Notes: generated by a model from the letters alone, not told the origin. A stretch of DNA of 64,000 nucleotides from Limnomonas spitsbergensis (GCA_037349105.1 JAYJMM010000116.1:5146001-5210000), one strand, 5' to 3'. Counted from the first letter of the stretch, positions 48,896 through 61,084 are shown. Numbers and translations: made by a program.

Positions 48896-48999
48896 GAACC
48901 CCACACGCACCACAACAAAAAGCTTTCGCTTGTCCTAGGGAACTTTCGAGTTTCAGCCAAGTCCTAGTCCAAGTCAAGACACCCATGCCTGCCTGCCGG

Positions 49000-50635
49000 T
49001 CATACCTCGGGGCGTTCAGTAGTCTCAAACATGCCGTCCAAATCCCTCGTTGAGGGCCCCTCGTTGCGCAGCTTGCGGAGCAGCCTGGTCAGCTCCACCA
49101 TGGCGCTGCACACCTGCACGGCGCCTTGTGCATCCTTGGTCTCGTACAGCGTTCCGCACATGGTCACCTGCACAGCACGACAAGAGCACAACCACAGAGT
49201 GCACATCAGGTGGGGCCTCTTTGCACACTCTTTGCTGGGGCACAACAGTACATGCACACGAGGGGTATGGGAGTCACACGTAAACTGCAAGCATGCCAAC
49301 ATTCACCCCATAGAGAGAGTTCAAGGACACGATCGAAAAACAAGCCGCTTAAAAACCGTTGTGGCGGATTGTGTGACACATACCTTACACACAAGACATG
49401 CGAGACACACGGCACAGCATGCTGATTCTTGCAAAGTGTCATACCTCGCCGGTCGCCAGTCGGCAGTAGCCAAACTGCACTTGGCTGCCGGCGCAAGCCA
49501 TAACGACGATAAAAGGGGTCTTGCCGTACAGTAGAGGATTCTGCGGAGTGCTGAGCTTCTTGGTCAGGTCAGCGATGGCCTCCTTAAGACTTGTCCTCGT
49601 CGTAGAGCAGCAGCACCTTGTCTACCACGAGGGCCTCATCGGGCCGGACGGGGCCCTGCAGGACAAGCACGCATGGAAAGTGCGTGAGAGTTCTGCATTG
49701 TAGGCCTTGACTGAAACGCACAACAAGCAGTTTTGGCTATGTAACGGTAAACAGAAGAGTTGGATGTACCTTCGCCAACTCTCTGATCAAAGCTTGTTTG
49801 CCTGTTTGCCTGACCAGAACAAACAAAACAAGGCGCTATGTGCAATACCCACTCCAATGCCTAAAGCCCTGGTCTGATATATAAAGTTTTCAAAGAAGCT
49901 GGAAAAGTGCCTCAGGCTAGGGTCAAATAAATTATGGCACGTAATCGCACCAAAGAGATTGAGGTTGCCCTTGCCCGCTTGCCAGATCCAGATTTCGAGG
50001 CGCTGGCATCCATGCTTGTCGCAGCTTGGGTCGAGTTGTTGGACAGTTGCTTCAGGTTGGGCAGCTTGTTGAACAAAGACTTGTTGAGCAGCTCAACCAT
50101 GTCCAGCAGCGGCATGGAAGTGCGCGCAGTCACGTGAACCTCTGAGGAGATATCTGCAGTGAGTGGAGGAAAGGGTGGCCTTTTGTCTTCAGCGGCATGC
50201 GTCGTCCCAGGCTGTAAAGTTGCGACGCCAAGGAAATGTATCAAGATGGGGCGTGAGGCCCTCGCACGCAAGCCAAAAAGCAGGACAGCTATATATGTGC
50301 ACCACCACTAATAACAGGGCAAACGCAGCAGACACTAACGGCGCAGAATATTGTGGTGTTTGATACTATAGTCTTACCTAGGGGATTTGTGATGTGGGAT
50401 AAGAGGTAGTCTCCCAGCTTCGAGGTCAGCTGGGTAAGCTTGGAGGCGACCAGGTGAGACTTGAGGGCAGGGTAGTCTGCGGTGAGCTTCTCGAAGTGGC
50501 CGTTAGGCACCGGAATGCGGAAGACCTCATCCGGCTGAAGGACCGCGTGGAGCTTCGCAGCGTTGTTTGGCAGCTCGCTGGACATTTCTTCCTCCACGTG
50601 CATGATCCAATTAGCGAACGCCTCGTCTTCACCCC
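49000..50635 (-). CDS. Unidentified four-exon gene part with a +1 frame break at a stop
   Basis: Exons 50635-50378, 50153-49951, 49655-49445 and 49167-49000. The phases join throughout: LLSHITNPL plus DISSEVHVTA; TSISL plus GPVRPDEAL; RLATGE plus VTMCGTLYETKD. Within the third exon the frame VVDKVLLLYDEDKS meets TAA (complement of 49584-49586); skipping one base restores KEAIADLTKKLSTPQNPLLY, which runs cleanly to the donor. The last exon reads RKLRNEGPSTRDLDGMFETT and ends with a stop at 49000-49002 unless the gtatga there is a donor. Domain content is unknown: an acidic helical N-part, a small basic linker (KSGSGKRARA), then a mixed part with TPFIVVMACAGSQVQFGY. The 5' end is not found. Confidence 0.7.
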
Positions 50636-50639
50636 CTAC

Positions 50640-53600
50640 AAAAGGAGGCACACAGGCATGGAGTCAACTGAAGGGCAAAGAAAAGGCAAAAATAAGAGGG
50701 ACTTCATAAGGGTGCTGTACTGGGGGGATCTTCCCAAAATCAACGTGTAAAAATGCCTAAAGAAAAGGCGGAGAGGAGAGGAATGCATCCCTGAATCGAT
50801 GGCCTGCGGCTGAGAAAAATGCAGCTCAGTTCAGCTACCGTTTCAGCCTCATGACCGGAGCCCTGTGCGTGCACGCGATGAGAAAGCTCATCTGGACCTC
50901 CTGCCAGTATAGTGGTAGAAGGCCCAACGGGGGGAGAGGCTGGTCCTAACAACCTAGCCGCAACACCCTATGACGTTCTTCTACCGGCATACCGGTGTCC
51001 TGCCTCAGCTGATATGCCTGTATGCCGGTAAAAGGCCCAGGCTGGGGGAGATCTAGCCGGTATGCCAGTAGTGTTTGATTTTGAAGCAAAAAAAGGGGGG
51101 AAGGGGGGACGGCTTCTCTGACACAAAAGCAGGGGGAGGGATGATGCTTCTTCCTCATGACAGAAGGGCCTGGGTGCCGCCAGAAAAAGTAAAAAGAAAG
51201 ACGGCTTTCCCTGCCCCCGTCTAAAAACTGGGCCCGGGGGGCCCGCAGAAATGCAGGAACTGGTGGAGGACTGCGGTCCCCTCAAATACCGCCCAAAATT
51301 GAAGGAGGGGGACAGTTCAGCTTTAGTCCAGCTACCTATCGGCCACCGGACAAAGGCCCCGTGCATGGAAAGTCATGCTGCTTGGACCTATGTCTGAGAG
51401 CCGGCCCAAGTTGGGCGACAATCTGACCATTGGCAGCCACAAGAAAATAAAATACAGAAAAACAGGGGGGGAGGGGGAGACGGCTTCTCTGCCATTTTCC
51501 CTCCCCATTCTCTTGACCCTTCGCTGGAGCGTGTCGGCGAAAAAATGTAGTATGCTTGGCCGGTGCCGCAGCCTCTCTGCAGCGGGATGTTGGGTTGAAA
51601 GGTCGCTACAAGACAGGCATGACAAACCACTCAAGACCCCCCCACTTCCCCTAGCGCCCACCTGCAGCCGCCTGAGGAGCCGATGCCGCTCCCGCTGCTG
51701 CTGCAGTCAGCATGACAAAGAATCTCTCAATAAATATTAAATAAAGCAACTGGGTGCATCGGGGAGAGCCGGCAGTACAGGGCAGTATATGGCGAGGGGG
51801 GGGGTGCCTCCCCAAAACGACAGCCAGCGCTTATTTAAGACGCAGCGGAGGACATGGGAAGGGGGAAGCCTTCCCTCGGAACCGCTGGCCCTTGGGCCCA
51901 CGACGCAGCCAGGGAGGCAGGTGGGCGCATGGGGAAGGAGGGTGTCGTGCAGGAGGGCAGGCCGGCAGGAGGGGCTGGCGTCAGCAATGAGGGGTGGGGG
52001 AACTCAAAGGAGGTGCAGGCCGTGCGAGCGCATGTGCCTCAGGGGAAGTGCTCAGGTGGTGCGAAAGCTGGCAGGAGGTCAAAACGGCTGGCAACCTGTG
52101 GCAAAATAACACGGGCAGGGTTAGTGCAGCTATATAAATAGCATAAGGCTTGTTGGATGCACAATGCGTGGCATGGGGGCCGGCAAGGCAACATGCAGCA
52201 TGCGAGTTCACATGGGAGGGGCGGGCGTGCAGCAGGGCACGGAAAGAGTGGCGTTGACTGCTGCACGCAGTCGCGCTCTCAGCAGCGGGGCTCAAAGGTA
52301 GCGAAAACAAGGGAGAGATGGGCGTAAATCATGCCTGTTCACAGGGCTCTGACCAGGCACATGCAGGACCAGATGAGAGAGGAGGAAAAAGAGGCCCACC
52401 ACTGCAGCCCTCTCTCCGCAACTGCGAATTCCCTGCTGAGGGCCCTCGGCCCACGACGCAGCCAGGGCGGCAGGTGGGCACATGGGGGAAGGGGGGCGTC
52501 CTGCGGGAGGGCACGCCGGCCGGGGGCGCTGGCGGCAGCAAAGAGGGGTGGGGGGACTTAAAGGAGGTGCAGGCGGTGCGAGCGCATGTGCCGTAGGGGT
52601 CGTGCTCAGGTGGTGCAAAAGCTTAGGGCATGCTGCATTCTGTGGAGGCAAACCCTGGTAGGGGAAGAGGCCCGACAAGCATGGCAGCTCTGCAATCTGA
52701 ACTGGCCTCCGGCCGAAGGCCCGGGCAGCATGTTTTACCACACATGGGTAGCGCACGCAGTCGCGCATCGCCTGCTACCCTGGTGATGAGCCCCGAGCGC
52801 ACGCGTGTCAAAGGGTCCTGGTGGGATCCACGTGCATGCAAGGACAAAGCTGGAAATGGATTCATCATTTATTTTTAGTGAGGTTCAGCTGCTAGTCAGC
52901 AACACTCCGGCCGGAGGCTCAGATGTGGCCAGGCTCCTGCCGGAGGCCGGTTTAGGTCAGGCCTTTGCCCTTTGGTGGCTGCGGGGAAGCCTCCCAAAGG
53001 TTGACGGTGCACCCCCGGGTCCATGTCGGGCCTCAGGGTGCATGCCCCTTCACACACTGCACACCTGGCTGGGCGGGACGGGGGGCCACAAGGGCGGTAC
53101 AAACCAGGGGCGGTACACACAGTTTGCTGCCGCAAAAAGGTAGGGTGCAGGGAGGGGCAGGGAGCAGGGAGGAGCAAGGTGCAGGGAGAGGCGGGGGGCT
53201 TCCGCGCTCACGCCATGCCCTTCCCTGCACCCAGCCCCGCCCTGCACCCTACACTTAAATGGCAGCCAACCGTGTGTGCCGCCCCTTGTTTGTACTGTGC
53301 AGGCAAGCCCTAAGGGGCCCGGGGATAGGGCGGGCTGGAAGGGCCTTCAGCATTTTTTAGCAAGGTTCAGCTACTTGTCAGCTATTTATCGGCTACACTC
53401 CGGCCTCCAGATGTGACCAGGCGGCTGCAGATGTGACCAGGCGGGTTGAGCATAGGCTGGCCTCATGTGCAGACAGGTATCAAGCGTATATATATAAGCA
53501 GGAGGGCAGCCAGGGGGGTAGGAGGGCTGTGGGCGGTCAAGCGCGGCCGGGCACGGAAAGAGGGGCTGCTGCACGCAGTCAGACACTCAAGGCCTGCCAA

Positions 53601-56600
53601 AGGTGGTCTGGCAATCATGCACCCCGCACGGTGTGCAGGGGGCGGGGCAAGGCTAGGGAGCTGCCAGGAAGCTGCCTTCGCTGGCTGGCACACGGCCAGT
53701 GCGCCAGCCAGGTCCCTGTCTTGGCCTTGATGGGTCACACTTGGTTGAGGATCTACCCCTTCCTCCATACCTGTCCCTCCCATGTGGCCCCAATCATTGG
53801 CGGCTGCGGGGCGGCCTGCCAAATATGCCTTATTATTGGAGAAACAATTAATAAATAAATGCATGAGGCGCCACTTGCCTACTTTTAGCTTCACATGTGT
53901 CTGCTACATAACAGTGCGCCACTGTGCATGGTCCTCGTGGCTGGGTCATCTTTGGTGCGGTGCATCCTCCCGACCCCTCCCGACCCCACACCCTAGAGCC
54001 CACCTGCCCCTGTGTGAGTTCCGGTATGGAAGATAGGATGGGGGGGGACACGGGGGGAATGGATATTACCTGAGATACCGAAAAACTACTGAGAAAACCC
54101 ACCTCCATCCCCCTCACCTGCAGGATGATCGAGAGAATGGATGGAGCAGTAGGTGATGTTTGCATGGTTGAGGGTGTGGTAGACGGTGTGGTAGATGGCG
54201 AGGTAGATGGGTGGAGGGCGTGGTGGTGGGTGCGGTATATGGAGAGGTAGATGTTGTTAAAGTGGATGGTGTTGCAGACGAAGTGGTTGAAGGCACAGCG
54301 GGCAGCGAGTGGTACATAAAGGCAAGGGAGAGGCATGTTGGTATAAGATTCAAAACATGGAAGACGCACTTTATGGCAGACATAGGGAAGACATCATATT
54401 GTGGGGTGAAGATCTCTTGAACAACTGAGGGGCATGCCACTCCCAAAAGAGCAGGGCTCGGAGAGCACAAGGGTCAGCCTTACGCAATGCGAGCTGGAAA
54501 ACGGGGCTGCAGCACGAGTGTGGGAGGGAGGGGGGCAGCGTTGAGGGTTGCAGGAGCTCGCAGTGACGCAGCCAGGGGGGCATGTGGGAGAGGCAGGAGG
54601 GCAGTAAGGAGGGTGGCAGCACCAGGGTGGTGCTCAGGGGCTCGAAGAAGCAAGGGGTGCTGCATGGCGGCACGATGAGGCATCGCCGCAAAAATTCACA
54701 AAGGGGCTAGGTGGCACGAGAGCGTCAGTCACAGTACACAGAAAGAACAGCAAGCGTAACCAGACAGAGGATGCAATGGGGCCCTTGCGGCGCCACTGAG
54801 AGGAGGGGCAGGAGTGGACAATGGGGCAAAGGTGGGAGGAAGGGAAGGGGACAGGCGCCACAGCAGCTGCTGCACCCTCCACTGCAGTCAGCAAGGGAAC
54901 AAATGATTTAAAAGAACAGAAATGTAGCGGGAAATCTTGCTGGGCAGCAGGCAGCTGTACTTCATCTTCATCAGAGGTGCGCGCCTGTCATCTACACTCC
55001 GGCCACCGGCCGCATGCTCCAGATGTGACCAGGGATGTTGCATGGGCTCCAGCCGCATGCCGGTCTAGGTTTGGAGTCTAATGGGCCTTTGGCGGCCGCG
55101 GGGAGGCCTGCCAAAGGTGGTCTAACTGTAGTCAGGAAGGAGGGACGCCACAGAAAGAGGCCAGAGTGATAGCTGAAGTACATATGTTGTGCATCTGACC
55201 CACACAGAAAAAAAATAGAAGGCTACAAGTCAGCTACACTTCATCCCTTACACTCAGACTTCCAGCCGGAACCCAAAATCTGACCAGGCATGCTGCTTAG
55301 GCCTACGGCCTGGGGCTCTTGCCTGCCTCCCCTAGCATGGGACTCTGAATAAGCTTAGGCAACGTATGGTGCCCCATGCATGGATTGCATGGCCCCGCAC
55401 ATGTTGCAGTCGCGCACTCATACATCTGGGGTCGCCAAGATGGGGCACGTTGGAGGTCATTTCTTTAGTTATGTTCAGCTATTTGTAAGCTATGCTACGG
55501 CCTCCGGTCGGAGGCTCCAGAAATGACCAGACATGTTGCTTGGGGCCGCTGTCCGGAGGTAGTGCAGCTGGCCACAGCGGAATTCCACTCAAGGGCCCTT
55601 GGGTAGCCAGCATCTACCCCTTCCTCGCTCCACACCTGTCCCTCCCGCCAAACCCACCTGCCCCTGCTGCCCTCCTGCCGCCGCCGCCGCTGCATGCAAC
55701 AAGCACCAAACGATGTGTCAGGACATGATCAAATCTAGAAAAGTGGTGCAACAGACCTATCCTGGGCAGGAAATGAGCTCCAGGAGCAGGGGGGGTTCCA
55801 TAGAATTGTAGGGAGGTACGCCACGGCAGGGTGGTTGCGAGGGGGGCGCAGCATGGAAGAGGGCAGCAATGGGAGAACCACAGGTGCGTTGCCCCACCCC
55901 GGGGACTGGGCTATGCGTCTGTGCGCAGCCCCACCTTGCACTCCTCTGTGGGCAAGGAGGGGCTGGAGAACTGCTAGGGGGCTGGGAGGGATATACCCTG
56001 CAGAGTCAGACAAGCTCCAAGGCGGCATGCAACCGCCTGCCTGCACACCTGTTGTTGGCCACTTCCAGGCAGGCGCATGGATGGGCTACAGTTCAGCTAC
56101 CCTTGGCTACAATTCAGCAACCCTTCGGCAGGCCCCGTGCGCGCGCGGCCAGCCACACTGGATGGCGCATGGCAACACAGGCATGGAATTTATTTGCCCA
56201 TGCCGGAGCTCTTGGGAGACCATGTGGGGACTAATTGGGCAGTCCCACCCACCCCGGGGAGGCGTGCGACAGCACCTGCCGTGCCAGAGCACCCCATGCA
56301 TGAGCTCACACTTCAGCTGCGTGCACTCACTGCACCCCCAGGTCCATGCGGGGAGGTTCGTGGGCATCCCTCAGAGGGCGCGGGGGTTCCCAATGCGGGG
56401 GGATGGGGCAGGTTGGGGGGCGGCAGCACATACATGGAGTTTGGGGCTCTTGTGAGACTGAGTCCCACCCACCCCGGAGACAGGCGTGTGACAGCACCTG
56501 CCCTGCAGGGTGTGTGTGTGACATCACATGCCGTGAAGGGGGGGCCGGGTGACACATGGCATGGGGGGGCAGGCCAGGGGGGGGGCAGGCTGGATGGAGC

Positions 56601-56820
56601 CACATCGGGACGCGCAGGAGGGCGGCATGCAGGGGTCAGGCCGGAAGGGAGGGCTGGCGGCAGCAAGTAGCGGTGGGGAAATTCAAAGGAGGTGCAGGCG
56701 GCGCGAGCGCATGTGCCTCAGGGGGCGTGCTCAGGTGGTGCGAAAGCTGGAAGCAAGGGGTCAAAACGGCTGGCATGCTGTACCATGTGTGGCGACAAAC
56801 TACCCCAGGGCATGTGCAGG
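50640..56820. repeat. Second part of the dispersed-repeat field, no supported gene
   Basis: Continues the field. Family A copies are near 51310-51420, 52690-52740, 52870-53000, 53345-53440, 54985-55125, 55230-55330 and 55450-55570. Family B copies (cacgacgcagccagg..., ggaggtgcaggcggtgcgag, ggtggtgcgaaagctgg) are at 51900-52110, 52455-52625 and 56600-56790. A third shared block (gatgggtcacac ... ctaccccttcc) is at 53730-53790 and resembles 41745-41800. At 50980-51080 the words accggcat and atgccggt recur in both orientations. 54150-54260 is a short ggtagatgg-type tandem repeat. Confidence 0.75.
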
Positions 56821-56821
56821 C

Positions 56822-58020
56822 TTCAAGGACGATGGTGTCGGCATTGTGGGCGCATTGGAGGCATATTTTATGCGTGTGTGGATCATAGAGGGCGTCCCCG
56901 AAGGCCGCCGCTTCATAGGTTCATTGATCCGGGATGTGCCGGACCTTAACAACAAGATCCCTATGGCAGCCAACGACTTCGTGTTCAATCAAAGCCGCGA
57001 AGACAGCGCTGAGTTGCGGTCCGTGACACCTAACGTGGAGGCCACCATCACGTTTCACCATCCAAGGACGCTTGCTTCAGCATCAGGGTGCCCGGGACAA
57101 AGGAGTTCATGGTGATTGCCAAGACCAAAGTGACGATGTTGAGGACGCGCTTGAGCGAGGCTGTTGACGCCGCAGGGCGGACGCTTGGGATTTTTGTGAA
57201 CAACGGGATCGTCAACAATGGTGGGACGGTCAACCTTGTGACTGTAGCCTCTGAATCGGGCGAGAACCTCAGCACATTTGTGAAGCTGCGGAATGTGGCC
57301 CTCGCTCACGCTTTGGACGGTGGGCTGCGGAAGCTCGATGGGGATGTGCGGCGGCCAGTAGAGGGTTGCCCGTGCGCGTACGAGATGGCCGAGACGTACA
57401 AGGATTACCTTAACGTGACGCTGGAAGATGAGCCAGCGTACCATGAAAGGGTGGCGATGCACCGCGAGCTCATTGAGTACATGACTAACTACAACCCAGC
57501 CTCAATGCGGGACGTGGTGTTCGACCGTGGCCTCCTCTCTTTCACCAACGGGCTACTGAGGCTCCCGATGGATGGCACAAGTAACACTCTCCAGTTCCTC
57601 AGCAAGGACAGGGATGGCGAGGCCTTGTTGAAGATGGTTGCGGCAGGATGTGTGGCCCGCCACCACATCCGTCAGGAGTACCACGTGGTGCCACATGACA
57701 CACGCACCCTTGTTCGACGGCTTGCTGGCGGCGCAGTTCAAACCTGAAGTTTCACAAATGATTCACGTGCTTCTCGGTCGCCTAATGTTCCCGGTGGGTT
57801 TGTTGGACAACTGGCAGGTGATGTTGTGGTTGATCGGCATGGGCGGGACCGGCAAGACCGTCGTGCAAGACACGGCAACGGCCATGTTTGCCAAGAAGAT
57901 GGTCGGCACAATAATAAACGGGACCCAAGAGAAGGTCTTCGGCCTAGAGGGCAAGCCTAGCACGAGAAGCACGTGCTCATGGGGCGCGACCGACCTGCCA
58001 AAGCACATGAGCGGTAGGTC
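56822..58020 (+). pseudogene. Decayed D5-like primase-helicase (SF3), viral origin
   Basis: A remnant of a superfamily 3 helicase of the D5 type, found in nucleocytoplasmic large DNA viruses and related polinton-like/virophage elements. The visible parts, in order, are an N-part from about 56830 (GALEAYFMRVWIIEGVPEGR), then a D5_N-like block with VVFDRGLLSFTNGLLRLP, then PLFDGLLAAQFKPE, then the helicase core with Walker A GMGGTGKT and the block NGTQEKVFGLEG. The frame changes near 57055, near 57695 and again near 57970, so no intact protein can be made. The 3' part of the helicase domain is missing. No flanking capsid, polymerase or integrase was recognised. It is an endogenous viral fragment; the host of the source virus is presumably the alga itself. 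Confidence 0.85.
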
Positions 58021-58480
58021 GGTGTGCTGCCACTGTGAAGAATATCCACACTTTATACACGCTTAAGCACCCTTAACCAATAAGGACGCTTTAAATCGGC
58101 TTTAAGGGGGCACCAATTTGCCTCCCGATAGAGCGCTTCGCGCCTGCTGGTTGCTACAACATTTATATGTATCATGTTCAATTGAAATGGCCTATCCAAA
58201 AGCGCGTGTAGTGGTTGGTACCGTATGGGCTGCTACAACTGCGGTGTGCGCCCTTCCACGTGGTTGAGATAAACCCCGTAACTCTTCAATCGTCCACGCT
58301 TGGTTCGTTCAATCTTAAAAGCGCTTGATTCAGTATCAGAATGGGCTGTGATTGAGTAGAGAACAGTTCACAGCATGCCGAACTCGTTCAGGTCTTGCTA
58401 CGCAGCGACAACGGGAACTGCCGACGACGGAAAATCAAGAGCTTCAGCATCAGCAGGTTTGACTACAAATGCTCCGACTC
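58021..58480. other. No supported gene
   Basis: AT-richer sequence after the helicase remnant. No reading frame or repeat that I can support. Confidence 0.4.
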
Positions 58481-58499
58481 GTGAGGAGGCAACTCCTCC

Positions 58500-58680
58500 T
58501 CATCATCATCAGCAGGTGCAGAAACAACGGCTGTTGCAACAACAGTACCAACAATGGCAGACTGGTAGGTGCAGATGCTTGTGCAGCAGCGCAGCAGCAA
58601 CAGCAACAACAGCAGCAACAACGGCCATTGCCGTCTGCTGACTACCAGATGCACACTGGCATTTGCAGGTTCATGCACTC
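58500..58680 (+). repeat. CAG/CAA triplet-rich stretch
   Basis: Imperfect cagcag/caacaa repeats, densest at 58580-58625, open in several frames (poly-Gln, poly-Ser or poly-Leu readings). Followed by ccccatgcaa words up to 58820, resembling those at 25340-25400. No gene support. Confidence 0.7.
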
Positions 58681-59264
58681 CCCATGCAATACCAGACAAC
58701 ACTATGCATTCCCCCATGCAACTCCCCATGCAATCCGATGCAGCTCTAGCAGGTCCTTGTAACTCTCCATGCACTTACTTGCACCTGCATGCATTATAAC
58801 CCCATGCCAACCTGAATGCAACCCCGAATCAATTGTGTATGCCAGCCCCTGGTGACCCTAAAAACCCTATGTACATCCCGTATGCACCCCTCGTGCATCC
58901 CGCCCATACCATACACCTTCCCATGTAGGTTGTATGCAAGACCCAGGCCTTCATGAGGTCTCCAAATGTCCGCATTCAGGCAGCCAATACGGCGTCTGCA
59001 TCAAGGAATTAATGCGCAAGCTGGAGGACTCCCAAGTCCCAACGAAAAGCTGACCACAGGGAAAGTGGAGCTGCTGTCACACTAGGTGAGGGCGTCTTGC
59101 GCACGAGGGGGTGTTTGTTTAGGGTTTCAGTTACGTTGCAGCCTACGGTCGAAATGCTTGGTGCATCTGTTCATAGGCCGGTCATCAATTTGTCCTTTCG
59201 TCGAAGCTGTGATATAGCCGGGCCATGCACGTGCCTACACTGACCGCGTTTCATATGTTTCCTT

Positions 59265-59640
59265 AGCTATCCTCCTGCCCCTGTCCCCTGATCCCCTTCC
59301 TGCTCTTGCCCCTGACCCATCATCCCCCACCTGCCCCTGCTCCCTTGCCCCCCTCATGCTCCTGTCCCTGCCCCCTTGTCCCCCTCCTGCTCTTGCTCCT
59401 GCCCCCCTGTCCCTGTCCCCTCATCACCCTCATGATCCATGTTCCTGCCCCCTTGTCCCCCTCCTGCTCATGTTCCTGCCCCCTCGTCCCCCTCCTGCTC
59501 ATGTTCCTGCCACCTCATCCCCCTCCTGCTCATGTTCCTGCCCCCTCGTCCCCTCCTGCTGCAGTCCCTGTCCCTCGTCCTCCTCATGCTCTTGCCCCTG
59601 CCCCTCGTCCCCTCCTGCTCCTGTCCCTGCCCCCTCGCTG
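59265..59640 (+). repeat. Pyrimidine-rich ~30-bp tandem repeat
   Basis: Imperfect units of about 28-32 bp such as ccccctcctgctcatgttcc followed by tgccccctcgtc. The upper strand is almost entirely pyrimidine apart from scattered G. Pro/Leu/Ser-rich frames across it are by-products. Confidence 0.85.
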
Positions 59641-60820
59641 CGTTTGGCAGGCTGCTGGGAGCGGCACCCCGTGCAACAGCGGCAGCGGTGGCGGAAGTAA
59701 GAACCCCCGTCGCTGCGCTTGACTGTACGCTTGTAGGAGCACAGGGTGCAACATCAGCAATGGTGGCAGCAGAAGGGACCCCCCTCACTGCGCTTGGCAT
59801 GCCTTTGAAAGTGGCACCCGGCGCAACAGCAGCAGTGGTGTCAGCTGCAAGGCCCCCCTGGTTTTGCTTGGCAGGCCACTGGGAGGGGCACCCGGCCAAA
59901 AGACAGCAGCGGTGGCAGATGCAAATCCCCCCTCGCTGCGCTTGACAGGCCGCTGAGAGCGGCACCCAGCGCAACAGCGGCAGCGGTGGCTGAAGCAGGG
60001 CCCTCCCTCGCTGCACTTGACAGGCTGCTGTGAGCGGCACCCAACACGACTGCAGCAGCAGTGGCAGCTGCAAGGCTCCCCTCGCTGCACTTGGCAGGCA
60101 GCTGGGAGCAGCAACCAGCGCAATAGCGGCAGCGGTGGCGGAGGCAGGGCCCCCCCTCGCTGCGCTTGACAGGCCGTTTGGAGCGGCACCCGGTGCAACA
60201 GTAGCAGCGGTGGCAGCAGCAGGGCCTCCCTGGCTGGGCTTAAGAGGCGGTTGTGAGCGGCACCCAACGCAACAGCGGCAGCGGTGGTAACGGCAGGGAT
60301 CCCCCCCGCTGCACTTGGCAAGCAGCTGGGAGCAGCACCCGGCGAATCAGTGGCAGCGGTGGCAGCGACAGGCATCGTCCCCGTTGCGCTCTGCAGGCAG
60401 CTGGGAGCGGCACCCGGCGCAACAGCAACAACGGTGGCAGCGACAGGGATCCCCCCCGCTACGCTTGGCAGGCAGCTAGGAGCGGCACCCGGCGCAACAG
60501 CGGCAGCGGTGGTAGCGACAGGAATCCCCGCCGCTGCGCTTGGCAGGCTGCTGGGACCGCCCCCCGGCGCAACAGTGGCAGTGGTGGAGGAAGCAGGCCC
60601 CCCCCTCGCTGCGCCTGACTGGCCGTTGCGCTTGGCTACTGCGCTTGGCAGGCAGCTGGGAGCGGCACACGGTGCAACAACGGCAGCAGTGGCAGCAACA
60701 GGGATCCCCCCCGCTGCGCTTGGGAGGCATGCACTTGGGAGCAACACCCGGCGCAACAGCGGCAGCGGTGGCAGCGACAGGATCCCTCTCAATGCGCTTG
60801 ACAGGCGCTTGACATTACTG
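59640..60820. repeat. ~77-bp tandem repeat, about fifteen copies
   Basis: Each unit contains cgctgcgcttggcaggc, then a segment with gggagcggcacccgg, then cgcaacagcggcagcggtgg and a variable linker. Units vary by single bases and by indels near the linker. A minus-strand frame of 350 codons and several plus frames are open across it, Ala/Pro/Leu-rich on minus and Gly/Ala/Arg/Thr-rich on plus. Neither shows any family feature, so I annotate it as a minisatellite. Confidence 0.9.
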
Positions 60821-61084
60821 CCAACATACGGAGACAATTAGTGATTGTAATGGTAAAGCTCTCTTACACAGACAATCCGATTGGCAATACACATGCTAAA
60901 AGGCTTGTGCCGGACTGCAGAAACTCGGCACCGTGTGCTCTCACATCATGTTCGTTGCAATCTGGTCAAGAGTTCTGCCGGTAATATTCTTACACTATAC
61001 AATCTCGAAGGCCATGCCATGACGTATGGTGGGACCATCGAAAGGCCATGTGCCATGTTTTGACTATTGTATCAATTACGTTAC

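Larger units (their letters stand above)
41600..48990. repeat. Field of dispersed repeats, no supported gene
   Basis: Many diverged copies of two families. Family A has cagctacttgtcagctacactccggcctccggcc, then a segment containing 'gaccaggcatgct', then a segment containing 'ggtctaggtttgg' and 'ccaaaggtggtct'. Copies are near 42350, 43500-43750, 44770-44930, 45460, 45690-45860, 46775, 46975, 48000-48120 and 48540-48660, in one orientation or the other. Family B has ggaggtgcaggcggtgcgag (43810, 45130). All reading frames here run through repeats. Other content: a GC-skewed stretch with long G-runs (43290-43360, 44035-44130). Confidence 0.75.

Noticed and set aside
59785..60837. A 350-residue Ala/Pro/Leu protein on the minus strand
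   Set aside because: It is wholly within a GC-rich tandem repeat that is also open on the other strand, with no domain or splice support.
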